A DNA stretch of 64,000 nucleotides from Desulfatirhabdium butyrativorans DSM 18734 (GCF_000429925.1 NZ_AUCU01000009.1:124001-188000), one strand, 5' to 3'. Shown: positions 52,166 to 59,552, counted from the first letter of the stretch. Translations and numbers: made by a program. The notes: generated by a model not told the origin, from the sequence alone.

Positions 52166-52720
52166 TTAATCGGTAATCGTATCATTTTGATCCATACAGC
52201 CAATACAGGATGCATCGGCCCGGATTTCAGCTTCCGACTTGGGCGAGGCCGGGTAGCCCAGCCGTTCGATCTCCGACAGCACAAGTCCCATGACGGGTTC
52301 GATCCGGGCTTCGATTGTGGGCGTGAGCTCTGTACAGAGCGTTTCGATGTCTTCCGGTTCGACGCCGATGACAACGGTTTGCGGGACTTTTTCGATGGCG
52401 GTGCACAAAGTCAGCGCTTCGAGAAAATCCACCTGATGCAGAGAATTTTTGGCCAGGATCCGCTCGGGCAGTTCGTGTTGTTCCAGCCGGTGGATGTCTC
52501 CTGGCTTTCCCTGGTTCCGGATGCAATCGACAACGATCAGCCGATCCGCATTCGCCATGTAGCCCAACAGGTTGACACCCAGGACGCCGCCATCGATCAG
52601 GGACACATTGTCGGGAAATCGGTATTCCCGGCCCAGCCGCTCGACGACGCGAACCCCGAATCCCTCATCCCGATACAGGATGCATCCGATGCCAAGGATC
52701 ATGATGTGCGGAGGGCTCAT
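52166..52720 (-). CDS. NiFe hydrogenase maturation protease
   Basis: 184 residues from MSPPHIMILGIGCILYRDEG. Family motifs: G-x-G-N/C-x2-x-x-DEG (GIGCILYRDEGFGVRV), where Glu/Asp binds nickel, then SLIDGGVLGVNLLGYM and the LIVVDCIRNQ strand with Asp. It removes the C-terminal peptide from a hydrogenase large subunit after nickel insertion. The usual Asn in GxGN is replaced by Cys, a tolerable change. An AGGGAAA site supports the start. The protease is usually dedicated to a hydrogenase encoded nearby, but none is in the window. Confidence 0.92.
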   Translation of the reverse strand: MSPPHIMILGIGCILYRDEGFGVRVVERLGREYRFPDNVSLIDGGVLGVNLLGYMANADRLIVVDCIRNQGKPGDIHRLEQHELPERILAKNSLHQVDFLEALTLCTAIEKVPQTVVIGVEPEDIETLCTELTPTIEARIEPVMGLVLSEIERLGYPASPKSEAEIRADASCIGCMDQNDTITD

Positions 52721-52765
52721 GTGCGAATTTCCCTGCACGTTGAAAGCGGTTTCGGGTTAAGAAAT

Positions 52766-52798
52766 ACAAAAACCCGATCCGAGAGCGGAATCGGGTTC
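52766..52798 (-). terminator. Intrinsic terminator after the tRNA genes
   Basis: AACCCGATTCCG and CGGATCGGGTT pair around a CTCT loop, followed on the minus strand by TTTTTG. It lies ~25 bases past the 3' end of tRNA-Ser(GCU) and just before the hydrogenase protease start. Confidence 0.75.
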
Positions 52799-52822
52799 GT
52801 GTAGTGCCGCCTGACGGAAAAG

Positions 52823-52915
52823 TGGCGGAGAGAGAGGGATTCGAACCCTCGGTAGAGGTTTCCCCCTACACACGCTTAGCAGGCGCGCGCCTTCAGCCTA
52901 CTCGGCCATCTCTCC
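52823..52915 (-). tRNA. tRNA-Ser (GCU anticodon)
   Basis: On the minus strand the gene starts GGAGAGATGGCCGAG and ends TCTCTCCGCCA. The acceptor stem GGAGAGA/TCTCTCC pairs perfectly, G is the discriminator and CCA is encoded. The anticodon loop reads CTGCTAA, giving anticodon GCT for AGC/AGU. A long variable arm (GTGTAGGGGGAAACCTCTAC region) and GGTTCGAATCC confirm a class II serine tRNA. Confidence 0.97.
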
Positions 52916-52929
52916 AGAATCGTGTCGGC

Positions 52930-53017
52930 TGGCGGAGGGAGTAGGATTCGAACCCACGGAGCTGTTACACTCAACGGTTTTCAAGACCGCCGCTTTCGAC
53001 CGCTCAGCCATCCCTCC
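52930..53017 (-). tRNA. tRNA-Ser (UGA anticodon)
   Basis: Minus strand, starting GGAGGGATGGCTGAGCGG and ending TCCCTCCGCCA with encoded CCA. The acceptor stem GGAGGGA/TCCCTCC pairs. The anticodon loop CTTGAAA gives TGA, reading UCA and neighbouring codons. A long variable arm and GGGTTCGAATCC follow. It is 14 bases upstream of tRNA-Ser(GCU) and probably shares its transcript. Confidence 0.97.
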
Positions 53018-53161
53018 GAATCGAAGTTGCCTTTTTAGCATCGCTCGTTGGAAGAATCAAGGAATACTTGTTCTCCAGGCGCAGACCCGTTAAAACCCCT
53101 TGAAACCGGCTGGCCAGGGCTCCGGGGCTTTGACGGAATAGCGCCTTGCCGCCGACATCGA

Positions 53162-53189
53162 TTGACTTCTGAAAACAGCGTGGTATAGA
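53162..53189 (+). promoter_or_regulatory. Candidate sigma70 promoter of the cobalamin/GGDEF module
   Basis: TTGACT (53162-53167), 16-base spacer, TATAGA (53184-53189), ~60 bases upstream of the first gene at 53250. Matches consensus at 5/6 and 4/6. No operator-like repeat stands out around it. Confidence 0.55.
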
Positions 53190-53249
53190 AGAAGGAACGA
53201 CTGATTCAGTTTATCCTCGGACTTTTTCACTTCACAGAAGGATGCCACC

Positions 53250-53711
53250 ATGACACGGGAAGAACTCATTGTTTCTGCAGGCAGCCTCAAGCAACCCTCC
53301 ATTCATGCCGCATCGGACTATGCCCGCCACCGGGAGACCATGGCCTCGGAAATCAGTCGCATCATGGAGGCAAGAGCCGACGTCGGCTACATGGTCGGCG
53401 GCAACATCGCCATGATGGAAGACAATCATCGCAACCATGCCAGGTTCATGGAATCGCTGTTCTCCCTGTACAGTCCGGAGGTTCTGGTCGATACGATTCT
53501 GTGGGTGTTCCGGGCATACCGCGCCCACGGGTTTCAACTGACATACTGGCCAGCGCAGCTCGATACCTGGGTGGAAGTGCTCAAGACCCATCTTGAAGCC
53601 GAATCGTACGCCGAAATTTATCCGTTTTACCACTGGATGCTCATTCATCAGGCTGCATTTGCGACACTTTCGGAACCGACAAATGCAGGGGGATTGCATT
53701 CGGCAATATAA
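53250..53711 (+). CDS. Small helical protein, first gene of the cobalamin/GGDEF module
   Basis: 153 residues, no signal peptide, predicted all-helical. Notable: a His/Asn-rich helix MEDNHRNHARFMESLFSLYS (near 56), an aromatic stretch LVDTILWVFRAYRAHGFQLT (80-99), and WPAQLDTWVEVLKTHLE. The pattern (helix with paired His, acidic turn, W-x-F-R helix) resembles the N-terminal helical segment that precedes B12-binding domains in some multi-domain sensors, but I do not recognise a named family. AGAAGG precedes the ATG. Eight bases separate it from the GGDEF gene, so it is almost surely co-expressed. A partner or sensor fragment for the two downstream proteins is an inference. Confidence 0.8.
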   Translation: MTREELIVSAGSLKQPSIHAASDYARHRETMASEISRIMEARADVGYMVGGNIAMMEDNHRNHARFMESLFSLYSPEVLVDTILWVFRAYRAHGFQLTYWPAQLDTWVEVLKTHLEAESYAEIYPFYHWMLIHQAAFATLSEPTNAGGLHSAI

Positions 53712-53719
53712 GGCCATCC

Positions 53720-54724
53720 ATGAAGCCTTTCACAACCCGGTTCTCCGATGAGACACTGGAGGGACTGCACCGGTATTGGTCGGCATCCCGTGTGGTCCAC
53801 GTCCTTCTGGTGGATTCCAAGGGGACGATCCTTTCCGCCAATTCCTGTTTTTGCGCCACACTGAAACGGGATCCAGGGGAGTTGATCGGAAGCGCCATCT
53901 GGCGATGGCTGACCGAGCCGGACTGTGCCATGTTTCAGGAGCGGTTGCGCAAGCATGAACCTTTCGACGAAAACGGGTTCTGGCTGAACATTGTGGATGC
54001 CGATCAGGCGCCGCATACCCTCAAGTGCTGGTATCTGCGGCTTGGAGACGATGTCCTGCTGATCGGTGAAATTCCACAGGAGCGTTTGCATGTCCTGCAG
54101 GCAGAACTGATGGCGCTCAACAATCAGCTTGCCGTTGTTTCCCGGGAAAACGTCCGAAAAGGAAAGGAACTGGCCAAAGCGCTCGAAGAACTCAAAAAGG
54201 CTTATCAGAAAATCGCGAATCTGGCATTTCTCGATCCCCTGACGGAAGTGGCCAACCGCCGGAAACTCGAGGAAAGCTTTCAGCTCGAGGTGGAACGGGC
54301 CAGTCGTCTTGGTCTGCCGTTGACTGCCGTTCTCCTGGATATCGACCATTTCAAATCCGTGAATGACGCTCATGGTCATGCGATGGGAGACAGGGTTTTG
54401 CAACGATTGGCCAGGGCTATCGTTTCCGGTGCCAGGCCTTACGATCTTGTGGCACGATATGGTGGGGAAGAGTTTCTCATCTTGATGCCCGGAACGAGCC
54501 TGGAGCAGGGCAGATTGGCGGCGGAGCGGTTTCGTTCGAGTATCGCCTCGATGCGGATCGAAGGATTGCCCCATCTGATTACGGCAAGCTTCGGGGTGGC
54601 AACACTCAAGCCGGGAGAGCCGCCGCATACCCTTTTCGATCGAGCGGACAAGGCTTTGTATTGTGCCAAGGAAGGCGGCCGGAATCGCGTCTGTGTAGAG
54701 CGTATTCCCCAAGGAGACCGGTGA
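53720..54724 (+). CDS. PAS-GGDEF diguanylate cyclase
   Basis: 334 residues, cytoplasmic. An N-terminal PAS domain (residues ~22-118, e.g. VVHVLLVDSKGTILSANSCF) is followed by a coiled coil (~122-166) and a GGDEF domain opening FLDPLTEVANRRKLEESF. The active-site loop is GGEEF (248-252), a functional form. RPYD (239-242), five residues upstream, is the inhibitory I-site RxxD, so product feedback is expected. It converts two GTP to c-di-GMP. Lying between a small helical protein and a cobalamin-binding protein, it may be controlled by them. No membrane helices are seen. Confidence 0.92.
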   Translation: MKPFTTRFSDETLEGLHRYWSASRVVHVLLVDSKGTILSANSCFCATLKRDPGELIGSAIWRWLTEPDCAMFQERLRKHEPFDENGFWLNIVDADQAPHTLKCWYLRLGDDVLLIGEIPQERLHVLQAELMALNNQLAVVSRENVRKGKELAKALEELKKAYQKIANLAFLDPLTEVANRRKLEESFQLEVERASRLGLPLTAVLLDIDHFKSVNDAHGHAMGDRVLQRLARAIVSGARPYDLVARYGGEEFLILMPGTSLEQGRLAAERFRSSIASMRIEGLPHLITASFGVATLKPGEPPHTLFDRADKALYCAKEGGRNRVCVERIPQGDR

Positions 54725-54796
54725 AGGAACCGATGGATGCCGGAGCCAGCGGCCCGTAAAGAACGCCAAAGGATTTTGATCACAACAGGAGGGAGC

Positions 54797-55528
54797 ATGG
54801 ATGCCATTGCCGGGGAAATACCGGACGGGGCGATTCCCGAATTGGCACGACGCGTCAACGATGCACGAAATGCCTATTTGCAGGCACTCCTCGCCGGATC
54901 GCGCAAGCAGGCTTTCCTTGTGATTCAGGAAGCACGGAAAGACGGTCTTTCCATCATGGACATCTATGTTGACGTGTTTCAGGCTGCCATGTACGAAATC
55001 GGCCGTCTCTGGGAAACCAATATCATCACCGTGGCGGATGAACACATGGCAACGGCCATCACCCAATACATCATGTCGCTTCTCTACCAGGAAATGGATA
55101 TTCCGCAGGAGACATCCGGCAGGGCTGTCATTACGGGTGTTCAAGGGGAACTGCACCAGATTGGCCCGAACATGGTGGCCGATGTGCTGGAGGCCGAAGG
55201 CTGGAATGTGCGGTTTCTGGGAACCAACGTTCCGCCAGACGGCATTCTGGAAGCCATTGATGAGCACCATGCCGGGCTCTTCGGCCTGTCGATGACCATG
55301 TTTTTTCACCTGCCCAATGTCATCGAACTGGTTCGGCGGATACGGACGGAACTCCACCATGTTCCTGCCTGCATCCTGCTGGGCGGAGCGGCCTTCCGGA
55401 TGCTTTCCGCCTTGCCCGGGGAACTCGATGGGTGTCATGTCGCCATGGACTTGCGGGATGCGCTTCGGAAAACCCGGTTGACGGATTTCACCCGGGCAGC
55501 CATGTCATCGGGTCAGACATTTTCTTGA
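54797..55528 (+). CDS. Stand-alone cobalamin-binding protein with W-x9-EH photoreceptor signature
   Basis: 243 residues from MDAIAGEIPDG; GGAGGGAG lies just upstream, which decides the start over one 20 codons earlier. The four-helix cap domain (~12-104) contains W72-x9-E82-H83 (LWETNIITVADEH), the signature of light-sensing CarH/LitR-type B12 domains. The Rossmann domain carries the base-off histidine in GELHQIG (H120; E replaces the usual D of DxHxxG) and ILLGGAAFR. There is no DNA-binding domain, unlike CarH, and no methyltransferase partner. It follows the diguanylate cyclase, so it may sense adenosylcobalamin, light or redox state and control that enzyme. Binding and light response are predicted. 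Confidence 0.88.
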   Translation: MDAIAGEIPDGAIPELARRVNDARNAYLQALLAGSRKQAFLVIQEARKDGLSIMDIYVDVFQAAMYEIGRLWETNIITVADEHMATAITQYIMSLLYQEMDIPQETSGRAVITGVQGELHQIGPNMVADVLEAEGWNVRFLGTNVPPDGILEAIDEHHAGLFGLSMTMFFHLPNVIELVRRIRTELHHVPACILLGGAAFRMLSALPGELDGCHVAMDLRDALRKTRLTDFTRAAMSSGQTFS

Positions 55529-55661
55529 TTGCCTGCTGGAATGAAATCCCCTTTTTCGTTGTTGACTTCCGCTGCCAGAATCGGCATGAACACATCGATT
55601 TGTGGTGCATTTGGACGTTTCCCCCGCTTTTCCCATTCTTTCCATCGAAAGGAGATGCTGC

Positions 55662-56813
55662 ATGGATTTTTCACTCTCGGTCGATCATGAAATTCTCAGA
55701 GATTCCGTCCGGAAGTTTGCCGAAAAAGAGATCAAGCCGGTGGCCCGGGAACTCGACAAAAGAGAGGAATTTTCCTATGAAACGATGCAGAAGATGGCCG
55801 AGCTCGGGCTGTTCGGTGTGTTCGTGTCGGAAGAATACGGCGGCCAGGGGATGGATTATCTCTCCTACATCATCTGCACCGAAGAAATTGCCCGTGTGGA
55901 TGGCTCCCATGCCGCCACGGTGGCAGCCGAGAATTCCCTCGGCATCGGCCCGCTCTATTATTTCGGTAACGAGGCGCAAAAGCGGAAGTATCTTCCGAAG
56001 TTGTGCAGCGGCGAAGCCCTGTGGGGATTCGGCCTGACCGAGGCCAATGCCGGATCGGATGCCGCAAACTCCAGGACGACGGCTGTCCTGGATGGAAACG
56101 AGTGGGTTATCAACGGCAGCAAGATTTTCATTACCAATGCATCTACAAAGATCAGCGCCGGCGTGACGGTTCTTTGCAAAACCGGAACACGGCCGGATGG
56201 AAAGCCGGAGCTTTCCTGCATCCTGGTGGAATCGGGCACGCCCGGATACGAATCCAGGCCCATGCACGACAAGATGATGTGGCGTGCCTCCAACACCAGC
56301 TCCCTCTCTTTCGAAGATTGCCGGGTGCCCAGGGAAAATCTGCTGGGCGAACGCGGGCATGGCTTCCATCAGATGATGATGACGCTCGATGGGGGCAGGC
56401 TCTCGATTGGGGCGATGGGGCTGGGCGGCGCTCAGGGATGCTATGAAATGGCGCTGCGCTATGCCAAGGAGCGGGAACAGTTCGGCAAACCCATCTCCAC
56501 GTTCCAGGTCAATGCATTCAAGCTTGCCGACATGGCGCTCGAAATTGAGTGCGCCAGGCTTTTGCTGTATAAGGCATGCTGGCTTCGGGACAACGACATG
56601 CCGTTTTCCAAGGAGGCGGCCATGGCGAAACTGCATTGTTCCGAGGTGATGCACAACTGCGCCAACCATGCCGTCCAATTGCACGGCGGGTATGGGCTGA
56701 TGCAGGAATTCGATATCGAGCGTTTCTACAGGGACCAGAAGCTGCTTGAAATCGGAGAAGGAACATCCGAGGTGCAGCGGATCGTCATTGCGCGGCATAT
56801 TGGCGCACTGTGA
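55662..56813 (+). CDS. Acyl-CoA dehydrogenase
   Basis: 383 residues from MDFSLSVDHEILRDSVRKFA. It oxidises an acyl-CoA to the enoyl-CoA with FAD and passes electrons to electron-transfer flavoprotein. Conserved blocks: GFGLTEANAGSDAA (FAD/substrate binding), EREQFGKPISTFQ, QLHGGYGLMQEFDIERFYRD and the end EIGEGTSEVQRIVIARHI, where the E of GEGT occupies the usual catalytic-base position. Substrate chain length cannot be set by sight; short-chain or butyryl-type enzymes look similar. AAAGGAG precedes the ATG by about ten bases. It probably serves fatty-acid or butyrate oxidation. Confidence 0.94.
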   Translation: MDFSLSVDHEILRDSVRKFAEKEIKPVARELDKREEFSYETMQKMAELGLFGVFVSEEYGGQGMDYLSYIICTEEIARVDGSHAATVAAENSLGIGPLYYFGNEAQKRKYLPKLCSGEALWGFGLTEANAGSDAANSRTTAVLDGNEWVINGSKIFITNASTKISAGVTVLCKTGTRPDGKPELSCILVESGTPGYESRPMHDKMMWRASNTSSLSFEDCRVPRENLLGERGHGFHQMMMTLDGGRLSIGAMGLGGAQGCYEMALRYAKEREQFGKPISTFQVNAFKLADMALEIECARLLLYKACWLRDNDMPFSKEAAMAKLHCSEVMHNCANHAVQLHGGYGLMQEFDIERFYRDQKLLEIGEGTSEVQRIVIARHIGAL

Positions 56814-56913
56814 AGATGCCGGCGACCGTTGTCGCGGCAGAACCAATGAAGAAAACGAGAGCGTACAACGATTCCCATGAAACATTGGTCGAAAGGACCT
56901 GAAGGAGACGAAC

Positions 56914-57552
56914 ATGGACAACACGGCACAGAAACCGCATATCCACATCGATTATTTCGAGGACTTGACCGGAGAAATTTCAGCACCACAATCCCTGAGC
57001 GTTGAAGATATTGGATCAAGGATTCAGGCCATTCGTCAGGAAAAAGGCATTTCTCTCGAAGAAGTATCCCATCTCACCGGTTTTGACGTGAAAATGCTGG
57101 CCGAAATCGAAGCGGGCAAAATTCAACCGCAATTGGGCACCATCATTCGTTTGTCCAAGGCTCTCGACAGCGCCTTCGGCAGAATCATCGCCGGGGTGGG
57201 CAACAGCCTTTTTTCGATTACCAGAAGGCATGAACGAAAACCCATCGCCCGATCCACTTCCGGAAAGGGACAGAAAGCCGCCTACATTTACAAGAGCCTG
57301 GCGCCTGAGGTCAAAGGCCGACACATGGAGGCGCTCATTGTCCAGCTTGAGGAAAACCCGGATGCTGAAAACTCCGTTCACGAAGGGGAGGAATTCATCT
57401 TCGTGCTGGATGGTACGGTGTCGCTTCAAATCGGTTCCGATCGCTTCGATCTCGAACCTGGAGACAGCGTGTATTATCTGTCGACAACGCCCCATCTGAT
57501 TGCCGCCAAGACCGGCAAGGCCACCATCCTGGCCGTCATTTACGGCGGCTGA
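56914..57552 (+). CDS. XRE-family regulator with C-terminal cupin domain
   Basis: 212 residues. An HTH (IGSRIQAIRQEKGISLEEVS, then HLTGFDVKMLAEIEAGK) occupies residues ~30-90, and a cupin_2 beta-barrel occupies ~140-212 (VHEGEEFIFVLDGTVSLQIG, DRFDLEPGDSVYYLS). The cupin His/Glu residues (HEGEEF) could hold a metal or ligand. Such proteins are transcriptional regulators; in sulfate reducers they often sit beside fatty-acid genes, here the acyl-CoA dehydrogenase 100 bases upstream. GAAGGAG precedes the ATG. Target and effector are unknown. Confidence 0.9.
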   Translation: MDNTAQKPHIHIDYFEDLTGEISAPQSLSVEDIGSRIQAIRQEKGISLEEVSHLTGFDVKMLAEIEAGKIQPQLGTIIRLSKALDSAFGRIIAGVGNSLFSITRRHERKPIARSTSGKGQKAAYIYKSLAPEVKGRHMEALIVQLEENPDAENSVHEGEEFIFVLDGTVSLQIGSDRFDLEPGDSVYYLSTTPHLIAAKTGKATILAVIYGG

Positions 57553-57713
57553 GGATCGCGCCAGCCTGAACGGAGGCCCTGCTTTTCGCATTGCCGAACC
57601 CATCAGGTTTGGTGATTACGACGAGATTCGCAATGCGCAACTACCCAAGAACAGCGATATACTTTGAAATTTTTAGAGGCAACACAGAAACCGATGACCA
57701 AGCGGGCGCTGTC

Positions 57714-57908
57714 ATGAACATAAAAGAGGAACTTATGAGCGAGATTGAAGAAAGCCCTGAGCTGCTTCTTTCTGAGGTGCTTGATTTTGTGCATTTCCTG
57801 AAAGCGAGGACCCTTCGCAAAAAGATGGATACCGCGACAATGAGTGAGTCCTCATTGGGGAAGGACTGGCTGAATTCTGAGGAAAACGAAGCGTGGCAAG
57901 GTTTGTAA
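57714..57908 (+). CDS. DUF2281-type antitoxin-like protein
   Basis: 64 residues from MNIKEELMSEIEESPELLLS. The pattern (SEVLDFVHFLKAR, then a short polar tail ending WQGL) matches the small DUF2281 proteins found as putative antitoxins. It overlaps the mazF remnant start (GTG at 57893) by 16 bases, the arrangement of an antitoxin-toxin pair. As the toxin is truncated, this gene may be a leftover. Start chosen at the ATG preceding NIKEEL; the frame extends further upstream without support. Confidence 0.75.
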   Translation: MNIKEELMSEIEESPELLLSEVLDFVHFLKARTLRKKMDTATMSESSLGKDWLNSEENEAWQGL

Positions 57909-58030
57909 AAGGCGAAGTTGTTGTCATTCCCTTTCCTTTTTCTGATCTGCGTCAATCGAAAAGGCGCCCGGCTCTTGTTCTCGCTCCGCTTGAAGGTGAC
58001 GATATCATCCTGTGTCAGATCACAAGATGA
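57893..58030 (+). pseudogene. Truncated MazF/PemK-family toxin
   Basis: 45 codons from GTG reading VARFVKGEVVVIPFPFSDLR, then QSKRRPALVLAPLEGDDIIL and CQITR before TGA. This is the typical N-terminal third of a MazF-type endoribonuclease (about 110 residues), with the conserved GEVVVIPFPFSD and RPALVL. The rest of the toxin, including the C-terminal half of the active site, is absent. At about 58018-58030 the sequence changes to a SHOCT-domain end in another frame, so the truncation is a rearrangement junction rather than a point stop. Confidence 0.82.
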
Positions 58031-58115
58031 ACTTGCAAAACTCGCCACTCTTAAGGAGCAGGGTCTTCTAAGTGATGAAGAATTCTCAAAACAGAAAAGC
58101 AAGTTGCTTTCCTAA
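58020..58115 (+). pseudogene. SHOCT-domain C-terminal fragment
   Basis: 32 codons encoding SQDELAKLATLKEQGLLSDE, then EFSKQKSKLLS and TAA. This is a recognisable SHOCT motif (LxxLxxLxxxGLIxxEEFxxxKxxLL), which normally ends larger proteins. Nothing upstream in that frame continues into a protein; it abuts the mazF remnant. No start codon with a ribosome-binding site is seen, so it is unlikely to be expressed. Confidence 0.7.
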
Positions 58116-58247
58116 CTCGGTTCTCAACCTGATTCGTTATGTTGGCGCTTCGTGCCTCGTAGCTCGAAGGTTAGCTCTGCGTTCGGTGTGATTGTGATGA
58201 AGTCTGGTCGATATGCTTGTAACGTATGGAGTTAATAGGATACCGCC

Positions 58248-58451
58248 TTGAAATTCAGTGAATTGGTGAGACTGCTTGAAGCCCATGGATTCGAGGTGGT
58301 GAAGGAGAAGGGGTCCATCCGATATTATGGCAAGCCCGGGTGGCTTGCTCTGGTTCGAGTCGACTACCATGGTGTCAAGGAAGTGCCTATCGGCACCTGC
58401 CATCATATTTTAAAGTCTGCCGGAATAAATAAGGGAGGAAGTCATGATTGA
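58248..58451 (+). CDS. hicA: HicA-type mRNA interferase toxin
   Basis: 67 residues from TTG 58248 (KFSELVRLLEAHGFEVVKEK). The HicA double-stranded RNA-binding-like fold is seen with the catalytic-type histidine in PIGTCHHILKSAGI. Canonical HicA has GSHxxY; here the corresponding stretch reads GSIRYYGKPG, so the usual catalytic His is Ile, and activity is doubtful. The stop overlaps the hicB start by eight bases, the normal order for hicAB. AGGA lies eight bases upstream of TTG. Confidence 0.85.
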   Translation: MKFSELVRLLEAHGFEVVKEKGSIRYYGKPGWLALVRVDYHGVKEVPIGTCHHILKSAGINKGGSHD

Positions 58452-58686
58452 TCTGCCCTATTCCTTGATTATCGAGGCAACGGAAGAACCTGATTACTTT
58501 GGCTTTTATTCTCCCGATCTGGAAGGGTTTACAGGCATCGGCCACTCCATAGAGGACTGCGTGTATAAAGCCAAATGGGGGATGAAGGAACACGTGGCGC
58601 TCCTCAAGGAGAGAAGTCTGCCCGTGCCTCGGAAGGTGAAAAATCCGAAAATCATCATACAAAACGAGGCAAAGTTGGCAGCGTAG
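58444..58686 (+). CDS. hicB: HicB-type antitoxin
   Basis: 80 residues. The degraded RNase H-like fold of HicB is seen: YSLIIEATEEPDYFGFYSPD, LEGFTGIGHSIEDCVYKAKW and MKEHVALLKERSLPVP. No C-terminal HTH or RHH is obvious beyond KNPKIIIQNEAKLAA, so autoregulation by direct DNA binding is uncertain. It overlaps hicA and should neutralise it. GGGAGG lies six bases before the ATG, inside hicA. Confidence 0.88.
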   Translation: MIDLPYSLIIEATEEPDYFGFYSPDLEGFTGIGHSIEDCVYKAKWGMKEHVALLKERSLPVPRKVKNPKIIIQNEAKLAA

Positions 58687-58771
58687 GTCATTCACCGAAC
58701 CCGTCGCCCAAATTGACCGAAAAAGGTACCGGCAAGTTGGTTCTGCGATGTAGCTTACTTGAACGAAATTT

Positions 58772-58829
58772 TTCGATTACGATTGCGATTACGACAACGA
58801 CAACGACAACGAAAACGAAAACGAAGCAA
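58772..58829. repeat. Triplet-based tandem repeat, copy 2
   Basis: TTTCGATTACGATTGCGATT, then ACGACAACGACAACGAC, ending with GAAAACGAAAACGAAGC. It matches the minus strand of 49235-49325 in the order ATTTCGATTACGATT, then CGACAACGA units, then a flank GCAAACC. It lies in the gap between hicB and the CYTH gene. Confidence 0.75.
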
Positions 58830-58903
58830 ACCGTTCATCGGCTCCAATTCGAGGTGAAACAGGTTTTTCCTTCAAGAATCGCTCAACCAACACAACGGTT
58901 GTG

Positions 58904-59518
58904 ATGATGCAACACACAAGCGATGCCGAGCATCTGGAAATCGAAGTGAAGTTCCGGGTGGAGAACCGATCCGATATGGCGGATCGGATTCTTCGATCCG
59001 GAGGCGTGCTGGTTTCGGACGGATTCGAGATGAACATCCGGTGGGATGACGCATCGGGATTGCTGGCCGCCCAAAAATGCCTGCTGCGGTTGCGAACCGA
59101 ATCGGGTGGCAGGTCCCTGCTTACCTTCAAGTCCCCGCCACCGGTGGATGAGGTTCAGTTCAAGGTGTTTGTCGAGCGGGAGCTTGTGGTGAGCGATGCC
59201 AAGGAAATGGCCGCCATTCTCGAAGCGCTTGGGTTTCATCCGGTGCAGATTTACGAAAAGGAGCGAACGGTCTTTCGCTTCGATGGCGTCACGTTGTGTC
59301 TGGACAGGCTTCCGTTCGGGGATTTTCTGGAAATCGAGGGGGAAAAAGAGGCGATCCGCCATGCCGCAGAGCGCCTCGGCCTGAATTGGGAGCGGCGGAT
59401 TCTCGACAATTATCTGGGCTTGTTCGAGAAGGTGCGCCATTCGATGGGGCTGCCTTTTTCGGATGTGACCTTTGCGAATTTCAAGGGTATCCGGGTTGAA
59501 AGCGCCCTGTTGCCGTAA
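58904..59518 (+). CDS. CYTH-domain protein (class IV adenylate cyclase/thiamine triphosphatase-like)
   Basis: 204 residues. The CYTH signature ExExK is seen in HLEIEVKFRVENRSD (near residue 11), followed by paired charged beta strands (LLRLRTESGGRSLLTFKSPP, VFVERELVV, RFDGVTLCLDRLPFGDFLEI) that line the tunnel for a triphosphate and metal ions. These enzymes hydrolyse inorganic or organic triphosphates or, in few cases, cyclise ATP; the exact substrate is not predictable by eye. Starts GTG 58901, ATG 58904 and ATG 58907 are all possible; no clear ribosome-binding site decides. Convergent with queD. Confidence 0.9.
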   Translation: MMQHTSDAEHLEIEVKFRVENRSDMADRILRSGGVLVSDGFEMNIRWDDASGLLAAQKCLLRLRTESGGRSLLTFKSPPPVDEVQFKVFVERELVVSDAKEMAAILEALGFHPVQIYEKERTVFRFDGVTLCLDRLPFGDFLEIEGEKEAIRHAAERLGLNWERRILDNYLGLFEKVRHSMGLPFSDVTFANFKGIRVESALLP

Positions 59519-59552
59519 CGCTGGCTCCGGCCCACCATCACGCTGAAGGCGT

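Noticed and set aside
57591-57713. N-terminal extension of the DUF2281 gene
   Set aside because: Family members start at the downstream ATG, and the extension has no recognisable sequence.
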